This document shows positions 36,797-45,653 of a stretch of 64,000 nt of DNA, in pieces. Each line of letters opens with the position of its first letter. The first letter of the stretch is position 1. This DNA is from an uncultured Porphyromonadaceae bacterium (GTDB lineage: Bacteria; Bacteroidota; Bacteroidia; Bacteroidales; UBA11471). Below the pieces are notes generated by a model. It saw nothing but the letters and a program-made list of their open reading frames with translations. It searched no databases and was not told the DNA's origin. The stretch covers positions 1 through 64,000 of the forward strand of contig UQOX01000008.1 in NCBI GenBank assembly GCA_900542765.1, written 5' to 3'. A program made the position numbers and the translations under genes.

Positions 36797-38632
36797 ATGA
36801 TAGCAACGATTGTTATACTGGTCTTGTCGGCCATCTTTTTCATGATTGGGAAAATTCGTTCCGACCTCATCGCACTCTGTTCTCTCGTGTTGCTGGTGTT
36901 GTGCGGAATCCTCACGCCGGCCGAGGCATTGAGTGGATTTTCAAACAGTGTCGTCATCATGATGATTGGCCTTTTTGTCGTGGGAGGAGCCATCTTTCAG
37001 ACGGGTCTGGCCAAGATGGTCAGTGGCCGCATCATGCGCACGGCGGGGCAGAACCAGTTTCTCCTTTTTATCCTTGTCATGGTGGTCACCTCGTTTGTAG
37101 GGGCTTTTGTGAGCAATACCGGGACGGTGGCGCTTATGTTACCTATTGTGGTGAGCCTGGCCAACAGCGCCAACATGTCGCCTTCGCGATTGCTCATGCC
37201 GCTTGCTTTTGCCAGCAGCATGGGCGGTATGCTTACCCTTATCGGTACGCCGCCCAACCTTGTGATTCAAGAAACGCTTGTCGATGCCGGATTGGAGCCT
37301 CTCTCGTTTTTCTCCTTTACTCCGGTGGGCCTTGTATGCATCGCCGTTGGAATCATCGTCTTGATACCCCTGTCGAAATGGTTCCTCTCCAACAAGGTGC
37401 GACACACCGAAGACGAGAAGAAATCGCACCCTTCGACCGAAGACCTTTTGCGGGAGTACCGTCTCGAACAGAGGCTGTTCAGAGTGCAGGTCCCCGCCGA
37501 TGCCCCTTGTTGCGGAAAAATGTTGCAGACACTCGATGTCCCGAACCGTTATGGAGTGAGTGTCATGGAGATACGGCGCAAGATAACATCGAACCGCTCC
37601 CTGTTCAGTAACATCTACGATCACATAACCGCCGGGCCGCATACCGTGATACAGGGGGGCGATATACTCTACTTGTCGGGTGATGCCGACCGGGTAACCC
37701 AGATGGCCGAGGAAAATGCCCTTTGTCAGCTCGATGCCTTGAATAGTTCTTCCGAGTCGGACAAAATAGGAATTGCCGAGGTGCTTTTGTTGCACAACTC
37801 CTCTTTACACAATGTCACCGTGCGTGATTGCGGTTTCCGGGAGAAATTCAATATCAATATCCTGGGCATACAGCGCAATGATACCTATTACCTGCACGAT
37901 TTGCGCGACTTCTCGATGCGTCGTGGTGATGCATTGCTCGTGCAGGGTGAGTGGAAAGACATTGCCCGCATGAGGCGGGAGCAGAACGATTGGGTGGTGC
38001 TGGGACAGCCTGTCGAGCAGGTCTCGAAAGTGACCATCGACCACAAGGCTCCCGTGGCGGCACTTATTATGGTGCTCATGATTCTGGCGATGATTTTCGA
38101 ATGGGTGCCATCGGTGATTGCTGTCATCATTGCTGCGGTGCTTATGGTCTTTACCGGCTGCCTGCGCAATGCCGATGATGCCTATCGCACCATCAACTGG
38201 GAGAGCATAGTGCTCATTGCGGCCATGATGCCCATGTCGGTGGCTCTCGAAAAGACCGGGGCTTCGGCGGCTATCTCCACGGCTCTCGTTTCAGGTTTGG
38301 GCGATTACGGGCCGTTGGCTTTGTTGGCAGGTATCTATTTCACCACGTCGTTGATGACGATGTTTATCAGCAACACGGCTACGGCTGTGCTGATGGCTCC
38401 CATCGCCATGCAATCGGCGCTAAGTCTCGGGGTGAGCCCTTATCCCTATCTGTTTGCCGTTACCGTGGCCGCGAGCATGTGTTTTGCTTCGCCTTTCTCC
38501 ACGCCGCCCAATGCCTTGGTGATGTCGGCCGGTAAATACACATTTATGGATTATGTCAAGGTGGGATTACCCCTGCAACTGATTCTCGGTATCGTTATGA
38601 TATTTGTCTTGCCTTTGCTTTTCCCCTTTTAG
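36797..38632 (+). CDS. SLC13/DASS-family anion transporter with two RCK_C domains
   Basis: From the ATG at 36797 the protein has 611 residues; a start at 36737 would lie upstream of the promoter's -7 box. About six helices (to residue 180) contain the family motif SNTGTVALMLPIV and GGMLTLIGTPPNLVI. Two cytoplasmic TrkA-C/RCK_C-type domains follow (about 215-300 and 315-395: VMEIRRKI, GDILYLSGDADRV, FNINILGIQRND, GDALLVQGEW). A second helical half (about 410-611) carries SNTATAVLMAPIAM and FSTPPNALVM. It should cotransport a di- or tricarboxylate or sulfate with sodium; the substrate is not known. Confidence 0.88.
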   Translation: MIATIVILVLSAIFFMIGKIRSDLIALCSLVLLVLCGILTPAEALSGFSNSVVIMMIGLFVVGGAIFQTGLAKMVSGRIMRTAGQNQFLLFILVMVVTSFVGAFVSNTGTVALMLPIVVSLANSANMSPSRLLMPLAFASSMGGMLTLIGTPPNLVIQETLVDAGLEPLSFFSFTPVGLVCIAVGIIVLIPLSKWFLSNKVRHTEDEKKSHPSTEDLLREYRLEQRLFRVQVPADAPCCGKMLQTLDVPNRYGVSVMEIRRKITSNRSLFSNIYDHITAGPHTVIQGGDILYLSGDADRVTQMAEENALCQLDALNSSSESDKIGIAEVLLLHNSSLHNVTVRDCGFREKFNINILGIQRNDTYYLHDLRDFSMRRGDALLVQGEWKDIARMRREQNDWVVLGQPVEQVSKVTIDHKAPVAALIMVLMILAMIFEWVPSVIAVIIAAVLMVFTGCLRNADDAYRTINWESIVLIAAMMPMSVALEKTGASAAISTALVSGLGDYGPLALLAGIYFTTSLMTMFISNTATAVLMAPIAMQSALSLGVSPYPYLFAVTVAASMCFASPFSTPPNALVMSAGKYTFMDYVKVGLPLQLILGIVMIFVLPLLFPF

Positions 38633-38652
38633 TGTTTTAGATAATAGATAAC

Positions 38653-38687
38653 CAATAAGGCCACGCATGTCTTGCGTGGCCTTATTG
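38653..38687. terminator. Bidirectional terminator between convergent genes
   Basis: The arms 38653-38667 and 38673-38687 form a 15-bp perfect stem with a 5-base loop between the transporter gene and the DUF4834-like gene. The T runs are short on both sides. Confidence 0.65.
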
Positions 38688-38713
38688 TGTGTGTAAAACA
38701 GGGTAGGAGCTGT

Positions 38714-38968
38714 TTATTTGTCTTTGATTTCTTCGAAGTCGACATATTCGCCGACCGACTGGTCGAAGACTTTTTTCTTGCGCCGCTTTTGGGGCTCGGC
38801 TTCTTCGGTGTATGAGTGAGCCTGTGAGCCATTCTCTTCCTGTCGATGGGTGCTGAACGACCGGTATCGGGCCCGTCCGCCGAATGCGCTTATGATGCGG
38901 AATACAAATCCGAGTACCACGAGCAACAGGATAAACCCGATAAAGATTATAAATTGGAATATGAACAT
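38714..38968 (-). CDS. Small membrane protein, DUF4834-like
   Basis: The start ATG at 38968 gives 84 residues; an open frame continues further upstream but lacks support. Residues 1-30 form one hydrophobic helix (FIFQFIIFIGFILLLVVLGF). The rest is polar, with a basic patch RRKKK and an acidic ending VDFEEIKDK. It resembles the small Bacteroidetes family DUF4834, whose function is unknown. It is downstream of psd and pssA on the same strand and may be the last gene of that operon. Confidence 0.65.
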   Translation of the reverse strand: MFIFQFIIFIGFILLLVVLGFVFRIISAFGGRARYRSFSTHRQEENGSQAHSYTEEAEPQKRRKKKVFDQSVGEYVDFEEIKDK

Positions 38969-39071
38969 TTCTTGGTTCTTAAATTTTTTTGATATGAGAA
39001 GGAGGCCGTAAAGATACGACAACATTCACATCGGTAGATATATATTATCTAAAACGATGATAAAAAACCTT

Positions 39072-39758
39072 TTATTTTTTCCCCAGCAAGGCTGCCAGCG
39101 AAAGGAGTATGTAGGCGATGATGGCTCCGGCCAGACCGGTGGGGCCGAGCCAAATGATGAGTCCCAGTGCCGTGATGACCAGGATATAACGCAATTTATT
39201 GTCGCTCCATGACAAGTTCGACGCTTTCAGCGAGAACATGGGGAGATTCGATACCATGAGGAACGAGAAGAGAAGTATCAGCCCCAAAATGATGCCCGGG
39301 TGCCAGTTGCGCGTATCGGCAAAACAGATGCCTATCCAAAAGAGCGCATTGGCCGGAATGGGGAGCCCGATAAACGAGGTGCTCTGCCGGTCGTCGATAT
39401 TGAATTTGGCCAGACGCAATCCGCCGGCAACCGGTATCAGCAATGCGATGTAGGCCAGGTTCGAGAGGCTTCCGTAGGGGAGGAGCAGGTAGTCGCTCAG
39501 CAACGTGTAAATCATGAGACCCGGTGCCAATCCGAAACTTACGAGGTCGGAGAGGGAGTCGAGTTCTTTGCCCATGGGAGAGTAGGCGTGGAGCAGGCGA
39601 GCCGACAACCCGTCGAGAAAATCGCATACGGCAGCAATGATGATGCAGGCGGAGGCTGTCTCAAAAGCGCTTTTCAAGGCAAAGATACAAGCCAAGCAGC
39701 CGGCCAAGAGATTGCAGCAGGTAATGACATTGGGTATGTATGACGAAAGCCGTTTCAT
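39072..39758 (-). CDS. pssA: CDP-diacylglycerol-serine O-phosphatidyltransferase
   Basis: The protein has 228 residues with about seven membrane helices. It carries the CDP-alcohol phosphotransferase motif DG..AR........G...D...D, seen as DGLSARLLHAYSPMGKELD followed by SLSD (about residues 49-71). It makes phosphatidylserine from CDP-diacylglycerol and serine in the inner membrane. The decarboxylase gene lies 40 bases upstream on the same strand, so the two steps to phosphatidylethanolamine are encoded together. Confidence 0.95.
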   Translation of the reverse strand: MKRLSSYIPNVITCCNLLAGCLACIFALKSAFETASACIIIAAVCDFLDGLSARLLHAYSPMGKELDSLSDLVSFGLAPGLMIYTLLSDYLLLPYGSLSNLAYIALLIPVAGGLRLAKFNIDDRQSTSFIGLPIPANALFWIGICFADTRNWHPGIILGLILLFSFLMVSNLPMFSLKASNLSWSDNKLRYILVITALGLIIWLGPTGLAGAIIAYILLSLAALLGKK

Positions 39759-39798
39759 GGTGTTTATGCGTTGAAGGTTGTTGTTATGGCAAGGAACA

Positions 39799-40467
39799 TC
39801 ACGAGTGCAGGCGAGCCACTTGTGTGATGTTGCCCACGGTTTTGTCGTTGAGTTTCACCAGTATTTCGGCATCGAGCGGGAGATAAAGGTCTACTCTCGA
39901 ACCGAATTTGATAAACCCGATGTGCTCGTCGATTTGGCACGTCTCACCCGGTTCGGCATAGGTGACGATGCGTCGGGCCAGGGCACCGGCGATTTGACGC
40001 ATGAGAATTTCTTGTCCGTTCTCGGCTTTGATGACGATGGTCGAACGTTCGTTTTCGGTACTCGACTTGGGCAACCACGCGGCCATGTAGCGGCCGTTTT
40101 GGTGGCTTACATGCATGACGGTGCCGTTCACGGGAGTCCAGTTGGCATGCACGTTGACCAAATTCATGAATATCGAGACTTGCATGCGTTTCTCGTGGAA
40201 ATATTCATTTTCCATCACCTCTTCGGTCACAACGACGGTCCCATCGGCCGGAGCCACCACCGTGTTGCGGGTTTCTCCGGGAAAGTGTCGCCGGGGCGAA
40301 CGGAAGAAATTGAGAACCAGCGTAAAAAAGACTATCGATGCGATGAGGATAATCAGGTTGAGAAGGTGTATAGGACAAAAATAATAGAGTAACCCATTTA
40401 CGATGAGTAGAATGAGGAATAGAACGATGAGAATGTTTCTTCCTTCTCTATGTATTTTGACTTTCAT
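39799..40467 (-). CDS. psd: Phosphatidylserine decarboxylase
   Basis: The ATG at 40467 gives 222 residues; the frame stays open further upstream but that part overlaps the promoter. Two membrane helices (about 12-30 and 34-52) precede the catalytic domain. The cleavage site Gly189-Ser190 in FIKFGSRVDLYLP creates the pyruvoyl cofactor by self-processing; family members have LGST or FGSR here. The enzyme converts phosphatidylserine to phosphatidylethanolamine. It is short, like the Psd-related group that lacks the extra N-terminal domain. The promoter at 40508-40538 drives this gene and pssA. Confidence 0.93.
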   Translation of the reverse strand: MKVKIHREGRNILIVLFLILLIVNGLLYYFCPIHLLNLIILIASIVFFTLVLNFFRSPRRHFPGETRNTVVAPADGTVVVTEEVMENEYFHEKRMQVSIFMNLVNVHANWTPVNGTVMHVSHQNGRYMAAWLPKSSTENERSTIVIKAENGQEILMRQIAGALARRIVTYAEPGETCQIDEHIGFIKFGSRVDLYLPLDAEILVKLNDKTVGNITQVARLHS

Positions 40468-40507
40468 GTTTCCTGTGAATATGTACTGATGGCCTATATA
40501 TTTTTTA

Positions 40508-40538
40508 CAAAGGTAGCGAGATTTTATGTAATGGCAAA
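40508..40538 (-). promoter_or_regulatory. Promoter of the psd-pssA operon
   Basis: On the minus strand a -33 TTTG (40535-40538) and a -7 TACCTTTG (40508-40515) are 19 bases apart, an exact match to the Bacteroidetes consensus spacing. The start codon is 41 bases downstream. Confidence 0.8.
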
Positions 40539-40662
40539 ACAACTTTTTTAAAATCTTGTGTTTTCCTGTACCAATCTTCCGATGTGTCACTTCATGGCCT
40601 TGATTTAGGCCGCGCATTGTGATATTATCGCCTTTTGGAGCGGGGATTCCCCTTAATTTGTG

Positions 40663-40670
40663 TATCTTTG
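40663..40670 (+). promoter_or_regulatory. -7 box of the pseudouridine synthase gene
   Basis: TATCTTTG lies 74 bases before the ATG at 40744, divergent from the psd promoter. Confidence 0.5.
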
Positions 40671-40743
40671 CGGGGCATGTCGGAAGCCGTGGCGCGTCAC
40701 GACCTGCCGAACGAAAAATTTTGCATGACAGGAGAACCATTTT

Positions 40744-41649
40744 ATGGAGAAGAAAAAATCACGCGGGCGTCGCGGTCCCGACAAGATAGAGGTGTTCAAG
40801 GTCGAGAAGAATATGCCCCTTCTCGAATATCTGTTGGAAATATTTTCCGACCGCAGCAAAACGACGGTCAAATCCTATTTGGCGCATCGCCAGATAGCCG
40901 TGAACCATACCCCGACGACCCGGTTCGATGCCCCGCTGCATGTCGGCGATGAGCTTACCATCAATTACACAAGGGGTTACAAGGAGTTCCGTCACCCCCG
41001 TTTGCGCATTGTCTATGAAGACGAATTCCTCATCGTCGTAGACAAGGGCTATGGGCTCCTGTCGGTCTCGACCGACAGGGTCAAGGCCAACACCGCCTAT
41101 CACATACTCAGCGACTATGTGCGTCAGGACAATCCCGCCAACCGCATCTTTGTTTTGCATCGTCTTGACCGGGACACCTCGGGATTGATGATGTTTGCCA
41201 AGAGTCAGGGCATACAAGAGAAAATGCAACGTTCGTGGAACGATATGGTGCTCGACCGCCGCTATGTCGCCGTCGTCGAGGGCGAGCTTACACCCGTCAA
41301 AGGGGAGGTGGCCTCCTATCTCAAAGAGAATGCCGCATTCCAGGTCTATTCGTCCGACGACAAGGAAAACGGCCAGTATGCCTTGACCCGTTATGAAGTC
41401 TTGGCCACCAACGGCCGCTATTCGCTCGTCGAATTGCAGTTGGCCACCGGCCGCAAAAACCAGATTCGTGTGCACATGTCCGACTTGGGTCACAGCATTG
41501 CCGGCGACCGCAAATATGGCGCCAAGAGCAATCCGCTCGGGCGTCTCTCCCTCCATGCCAGTCGCCTGCGTTTCGTGCACCCCATCACCCGTCGCGACAT
41601 GCTCTTCGAAACGCCGATTCCCGCCTCATTCCAACGGGTTGTGCGGTAA
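40744..41649 (+). CDS. RluA-family RNA pseudouridine synthase
   Basis: The protein has 301 residues. An N-terminal S4-like RNA-binding region (about 25-75: MPLLEYLLEIFSDRSKTTVK) precedes the synthase domain. The family motif HRLDRDTSG (139-147) contains the catalytic Asp142. Further motifs are YVAVVEGEL and TGRKNQIRVHMSDLGHSIAGD. It should convert uridines to pseudouridine in rRNA or tRNA; the exact site cannot be told. It begins with a basic tail KKKSRGRRGP. Confidence 0.93.
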   Translation: MEKKKSRGRRGPDKIEVFKVEKNMPLLEYLLEIFSDRSKTTVKSYLAHRQIAVNHTPTTRFDAPLHVGDELTINYTRGYKEFRHPRLRIVYEDEFLIVVDKGYGLLSVSTDRVKANTAYHILSDYVRQDNPANRIFVLHRLDRDTSGLMMFAKSQGIQEKMQRSWNDMVLDRRYVAVVEGELTPVKGEVASYLKENAAFQVYSSDDKENGQYALTRYEVLATNGRYSLVELQLATGRKNQIRVHMSDLGHSIAGDRKYGAKSNPLGRLSLHASRLRFVHPITRRDMLFETPIPASFQRVVR

Positions 41650-41688
41650 AAAGCCGGTAAAAAAACACAGAGAAACAAATAATCTTAT

Positions 41689-41696
41689 TATCTTTG
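41689..41696 (+). promoter_or_regulatory. -7 box of the pheT operon
   Basis: TATCTTTG lies 137 bases before the pheT start codon, giving a leader of about 130 bases. Confidence 0.6.
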
Positions 41697-41702
41697 CAAG
41701 CC

Positions 41703-41832
41703 TGAATGAATGACGGGAAACACCGCGTTGGCGGAGAGGACGAAACCTGTTTTGCAGCCTCTTCGGGAATCATAGAGACCCGGCCTCTTTCCTTGGTCGC
41801 ATTTGCGCTGATAATGAAATAAATCATACGTT
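41703..41832 (+). other. Untranslated leader of pheT
   Basis: Between the predicted transcription start and the pheT ATG lie about 130 bases with no coding frame of note. Short GC-rich complementary segments (for example GAGAGG near 41735 and CCTCTT near 41759) suggest some folding, but no known riboswitch or attenuator pattern was recognised, and T-box elements are not typical of this phylum. Confidence 0.35.
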
Positions 41833-44295
41833 ATGAATATCTCTTATAATTGGCTGAAAGATTATCTCGATTTTTCCCTTACCCCCGATGAAGTAGCCTC
41901 GGCCCTCACCTCGATAGGTCTCGAAACCGGCGGAGTAGAAGAGGTGCAAGCCGTGAAAGGCGGCCTCGAAGGGCTGGTCATAGGAAAAGTGCTCACTTGT
42001 GAGGAACACCCCAACTCCGACCACCTTCACATCACGACGGTCGACTTGGGCGACGGCCTTCCCACGCAAATCGTTTGCGGTGCACCCAATGTGGCTGCCG
42101 GCCAGACGGTGGTCGTGGCCACCATCGGAACCGTACTCTATGCGGGAGAAGAGAGCTTTACCATCAAGAAATCGAAAATCCGCGGCGTCGAAAGCAATGG
42201 CATGATTTGCGCCGAAGACGAAATCGGTATCGGCACTTCACACGATGGCATCATCGTCTTGCCCGACGGTGTAGCCCCCGGCACCCCCGCGAAAAAATAC
42301 TATAACCTCGAAAGCGACTATGTATTGGAGGTCGACATTACCCCCAACCGGGTCGATGCCGCATCGCACTATGGCGTGGCCCGCGACTTGGCCGCATGGC
42401 TCAAACAGAACGGGTATGCTTACACCCTGAAACGTCCCTCGGTCGAAGATTTCAAAATCGATGACCCCGCCGGCAAGGCTGTTTCGGTGACGGTCGAGAA
42501 CAGCGAAGCCTGTCCCCGATACAGCGGTCTGACCATACGCAACGTGAAAGTGACCGAAAGTCCCGAATGGCTCAAAAAACATCTCTTGGCCATCGGTCTC
42601 CGACCCATCAACAACGTTGTCGACATCACCAATTATCTCTTGCACGAGACGGGACAACCCATGCACTGCTTCGACGTGTCACAGATTGCCGGAGAGAAAA
42701 TCATCGTCAAGACCTTGCCCGAAGGGACCCCCTTCGTCACCCTCGATGAGGTGGAGCGCAAACTCTCCGACCACGACCTCATGATATGTAACGAACGTGA
42801 GGGCATGTGTATCGCCGGCGTGTTTGGCGGCCTGCAATCGGGCGTGACGATGCAGACGACCGACGTCTTCCTCGAATCGGCCTATTTCAATCCCATGTGG
42901 GTGCGCAAGACAGCCCGCCGTCACGGCCTCAGCACCGACTCGTCATTCCGTTTTGAACGCGGTGCCGACCCCAACAACACGGTGTATGTGCTCAAACGTG
43001 CCGCCATGCTGGTGAAAGAGTTGGCCGGTGGAGAAATCGTGGGCGACATCGTCGATGTCTATCCGCAGCCCATCTCCAATTATCCCGTGACCCTCAGCTA
43101 CGACCGCATCAATACCCTCATAGGGAAAAACATTCCCTGCGATACGGTCAAGAGCATACTCGCTTCGCTCGAAATCGAAATCGTGGAAGAAAAAGACGGC
43201 GTTTTGTCGTTGCTTGTTCCCACCTATCGTGTCGATGTGCGTCGCGACGTCGATGTCATCGAAGACATACTCCGCATCTACGGATACAACAATGTGGAGT
43301 TTACCGATACGGTACACTCCAACCTTTCCTATAAAACCGATACCGACAGCAGTTTCCAGCTCCAAAACTTGGTGGCCGAGCAACTCGTGGGTTGCGGGTT
43401 CAACGAAATCATGAACAACTCGTTGACCAAGTCGTCCTATTACACATCGCTGGAAAGTTACCCCGAGAGCCATTGCGTGAAACTGATGAACCCGCTGAGC
43501 GCCGACCTGAGCGTCTTGCGCCAGACCCTCCTCTTCGGCGGTTTGGAAAGCATTGCCCGCAACGTCAATCGCCGTCGTCCCGACCTGCATCTCTTTGAGT
43601 TTGGCAACTGCTACTCATTCAATCCCGAGGCCGATGCTTCGCAAAAGATACTCAACCCTTACAGCGAATCGCTGCACCTTGGCCTGTGGATTACCGGACA
43701 CCGCGTTTCGGGAAATTGGGCGCATGCCGATGAGAAGACCAATGTCTTCGAGTTGAAAGCCTATGTCGAGAATATCTTCACCCGCCTTGGCGTGGAGAGC
43801 GGACGCCTGCTCATGACACAGACTGCCGACGAACTCTTCTCGGCCGCCCTGTCGGTTACCACGCGCGACGGGAAAGAAGTCGCGCGCCTGGGTATCGTCT
43901 CGGGCAAAGTATTGCACCGTTTCGACATCGATGCCGAGGTATGCTTTGCCGACTTGCACTGGTCGCTTCTCATGCGACTGGCCGGGAAAAAGGTTACCTT
44001 TACCGACATACCCAAGTTCCCGAGCGTAAAACGCGACTTGGCGCTGTTGCTCGACAAGCAAATCACTTTTGCCCAAGTAGAGAAGGCCGCCTTCGAAGCC
44101 GAGAAGAAACTCATCAAGGAGGTCACCCTCTTCGACGTGTACGAAGGGAAAAACTTGCCCGAAGGCAAAAAGTCATACGCCATATCGTTGCTTCTTGAAG
44201 ATGAGACCAAGACACTCAACGATAAGCAAATAGAGCATATTATGAGCCGCGTCATCACCAACCTGCAAAACAAGTTGGGCGCATCACTGAGATAA
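41833..44295 (+). CDS. pheT: Phenylalanine-tRNA ligase beta subunit
   Basis: The protein has 820 residues, the usual length. The N-terminal region (MNISYNWLKDYLDF) and the tRNA-binding fold (about 40-150: VIGKVLTCEEHPNSDHLHIT, QIVCGAPNV) are followed by the B3/B4 editing domain (about 210-370: ITNYLLHETGQPMHCFD, FGG), the B5 domain (about 400-470), the synthetase-like core and the C-terminal anticodon-binding domain (about 725-820). With the alpha subunit, encoded elsewhere, it charges tRNA-Phe in the cytoplasm. The yebC gene follows after 37 bases. Confidence 0.97.
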   Translation: MNISYNWLKDYLDFSLTPDEVASALTSIGLETGGVEEVQAVKGGLEGLVIGKVLTCEEHPNSDHLHITTVDLGDGLPTQIVCGAPNVAAGQTVVVATIGTVLYAGEESFTIKKSKIRGVESNGMICAEDEIGIGTSHDGIIVLPDGVAPGTPAKKYYNLESDYVLEVDITPNRVDAASHYGVARDLAAWLKQNGYAYTLKRPSVEDFKIDDPAGKAVSVTVENSEACPRYSGLTIRNVKVTESPEWLKKHLLAIGLRPINNVVDITNYLLHETGQPMHCFDVSQIAGEKIIVKTLPEGTPFVTLDEVERKLSDHDLMICNEREGMCIAGVFGGLQSGVTMQTTDVFLESAYFNPMWVRKTARRHGLSTDSSFRFERGADPNNTVYVLKRAAMLVKELAGGEIVGDIVDVYPQPISNYPVTLSYDRINTLIGKNIPCDTVKSILASLEIEIVEEKDGVLSLLVPTYRVDVRRDVDVIEDILRIYGYNNVEFTDTVHSNLSYKTDTDSSFQLQNLVAEQLVGCGFNEIMNNSLTKSSYYTSLESYPESHCVKLMNPLSADLSVLRQTLLFGGLESIARNVNRRRPDLHLFEFGNCYSFNPEADASQKILNPYSESLHLGLWITGHRVSGNWAHADEKTNVFELKAYVENIFTRLGVESGRLLMTQTADELFSAALSVTTRDGKEVARLGIVSGKVLHRFDIDAEVCFADLHWSLLMRLAGKKVTFTDIPKFPSVKRDLALLLDKQITFAQVEKAAFEAEKKLIKEVTLFDVYEGKNLPEGKKSYAISLLLEDETKTLNDKQIEHIMSRVITNLQNKLGASLR

Positions 44296-44332
44296 ATATC
44301 ACATCAAATAATAATAAAAAGAAAATACCAAT

Positions 44333-45061
44333 ATGGGAAGAGCATTTGAATACCGAAAAGCCCGTAAGCTCAAACGTTGGGGCAATATGGCCCGCACTTT
44401 TACAAAACTCGGAAAAGAGATCTCCATCGCTGTGAAAGCCGGCGGTCCCGACCCCGACTCCAATCCTCGTCTGCGTGTGCTCATGCAGAACGCCAAGGCA
44501 GCCAACATGCCCAAGGAAAATGTAGAACGTGCCATCAAGAAAGCCACCTCCAAGGAGGAAGGCGATTACAAGGAGGTACTATTCGAAGGATACGGACCTT
44601 ACGGAATCGCCATTGTCGTGGAGACGGCGACAGACAACAATAACCGCACGGTGGCCAATATTCGCAGTTACTTCAATAAGTTCGGCGGTTCGCTCGGTAC
44701 TTCGGGCAGCCTCTCGTTCCTTTTCGACCACAAGAGCGTTTTCCACATCAAACCCAAAGATGGCGTTTCCCTCGAAGACCTTGAACTCGAATTGATCGAT
44801 TTCGGTGTCGATGAAGTAGATGCCGATGAAGAGGAAATCGTAATCTATGGTGAGTTTGAGTCGTTCAACGCCATACAGAAATATCTCGAAGACAACGGTT
44901 TTGAGATTACCAGCGCCGAGTTTGAACGCATTCCCAATGACACCAAGGAACTCACCGAGGAACAACGTGCCCAGATTGAGAAACTCATCGAGCGCATCGA
45001 AGAAGACGAAGATGTGCAGAATGTGTTCCACAATATGAAAGAAAGCGACGAAGAAGAATAA
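44333..45061 (+). CDS. yebC: YebC/PmpR-family regulatory or translation-associated protein
   Basis: The protein has 242 residues and begins with MGRAFEYRKARKLKRWGNMA, followed by FTKLGKEI and MPKENVERAIKKA, the YebC/TACO1 signature. The central part (about 80-170) has the family's alternating domains (YGPYGIAIVVETATDNNNRT, FNKFGGSLGTSGSLSFLFD). The last 70 residues are strongly acidic. Members are described as DNA-binding regulators or as ribosome-associated factors aiding translation of difficult sequences; which applies here is not known. It is downstream of pheT and ends at a terminator. Confidence 0.93.
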   Translation: MGRAFEYRKARKLKRWGNMARTFTKLGKEISIAVKAGGPDPDSNPRLRVLMQNAKAANMPKENVERAIKKATSKEEGDYKEVLFEGYGPYGIAIVVETATDNNNRTVANIRSYFNKFGGSLGTSGSLSFLFDHKSVFHIKPKDGVSLEDLELELIDFGVDEVDADEEEIVIYGEFESFNAIQKYLEDNGFEITSAEFERIPNDTKELTEEQRAQIEKLIERIEEDEDVQNVFHNMKESDEEE

Positions 45062-45082
45062 ATATCTCTTCCTGAAAACATG

Positions 45083-45118
45083 ACGCCGGGAAGTGATTCT
45101 CACCTGCCCGGCGTTTTT
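45083..45118 (+). terminator. Terminator after yebC
   Basis: The arms 45083-45090 and 45107-45114 (ACGCCGGG with CCCGGCGT), enclosing a smaller hairpin, are followed by TTTT. It lies upstream of the lipoprotein start at 45131, which argues against an upstream start for that gene. Confidence 0.75.
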
Positions 45119-45130
45119 ATTTCACAAGCT

Positions 45131-45580
45131 ATGAAGAAAGCCATAGTTCTGTTGTTCTCCTTTGCCGGTCTCTTTTCCGCATGTCGGGAATCGGAGCGGG
45201 AAGATGTGTTGAATGCGGTCTTGTCGGTCCCTTGCGACGCGGCGTGTATCCAAACCTATATGCGGGAGAATGTCTACATCGATGTCGACATAAAGGCTCT
45301 TGCCCGTGCGATATGTGCCGGCGAAGAGGTCGATGCCGGCCTTATGGCTCAGGCCAAAGTGGCTCTTTTCCGCTATTTTTCGCATGTAACCGTCGAAGGC
45401 GGGCATTATCGCTGCGAGATGAGTTCAGGCGAGGGCATGGCCCTTTCCCCTCGGTTGTTCGATGCCTTGCAGGAGAATCTTCAAGAAATGAACCGCGGTG
45501 TTGACGCGATGCGTCGTCGCGATGCAACCCTCCAACTACCGCCTGTCGATTCGGCCTATTTGCAATCCCTGCTACGCTAA
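45131..45580 (+). CDS. Hypothetical small lipoprotein
   Basis: The ATG at 45131 gives 149 residues with a signal peptide and lipobox GLFSAC (Cys18) followed by RESERED. The frame is open upstream of this ATG, but that part overlaps the yebC terminator. The mature part is helical with several charged residues and two further cysteines (in VPCDAAC). I do not recognise a family. It is flanked by terminators on both sides, so it is probably expressed alone or by read-through. Confidence 0.6.
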   Translation: MKKAIVLLFSFAGLFSACRESEREDVLNAVLSVPCDAACIQTYMRENVYIDVDIKALARAICAGEEVDAGLMAQAKVALFRYFSHVTVEGGHYRCEMSSGEGMALSPRLFDALQENLQEMNRGVDAMRRRDATLQLPPVDSAYLQSLLR

Positions 45581-45595
45581 GACAAGGAAATGAAA

Positions 45596-45622
45596 AAGCC
45601 TCCGCTATTATAGCGGAGGCTT
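45596..45622. terminator. Bidirectional terminator between convergent genes
   Basis: The arms 45596-45607 and 45611-45622 form a 12-bp stem (AAGCCTCCGCTA with TAGCGGAGGCTT) with a 3-base loop, preceded by an A run and followed by a T-rich stretch. It serves the lipoprotein gene and prmA. Confidence 0.8.
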
Positions 45623-45653
45623 CTTTGTTTATGGCGATAGGGGGGGGAATGTC

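Noticed and set aside
41703-41832. T-box riboswitch in the pheT leader
   Set aside because: No T-box core sequence or specifier stem was seen, and T-boxes are not typical of Bacteroidetes.
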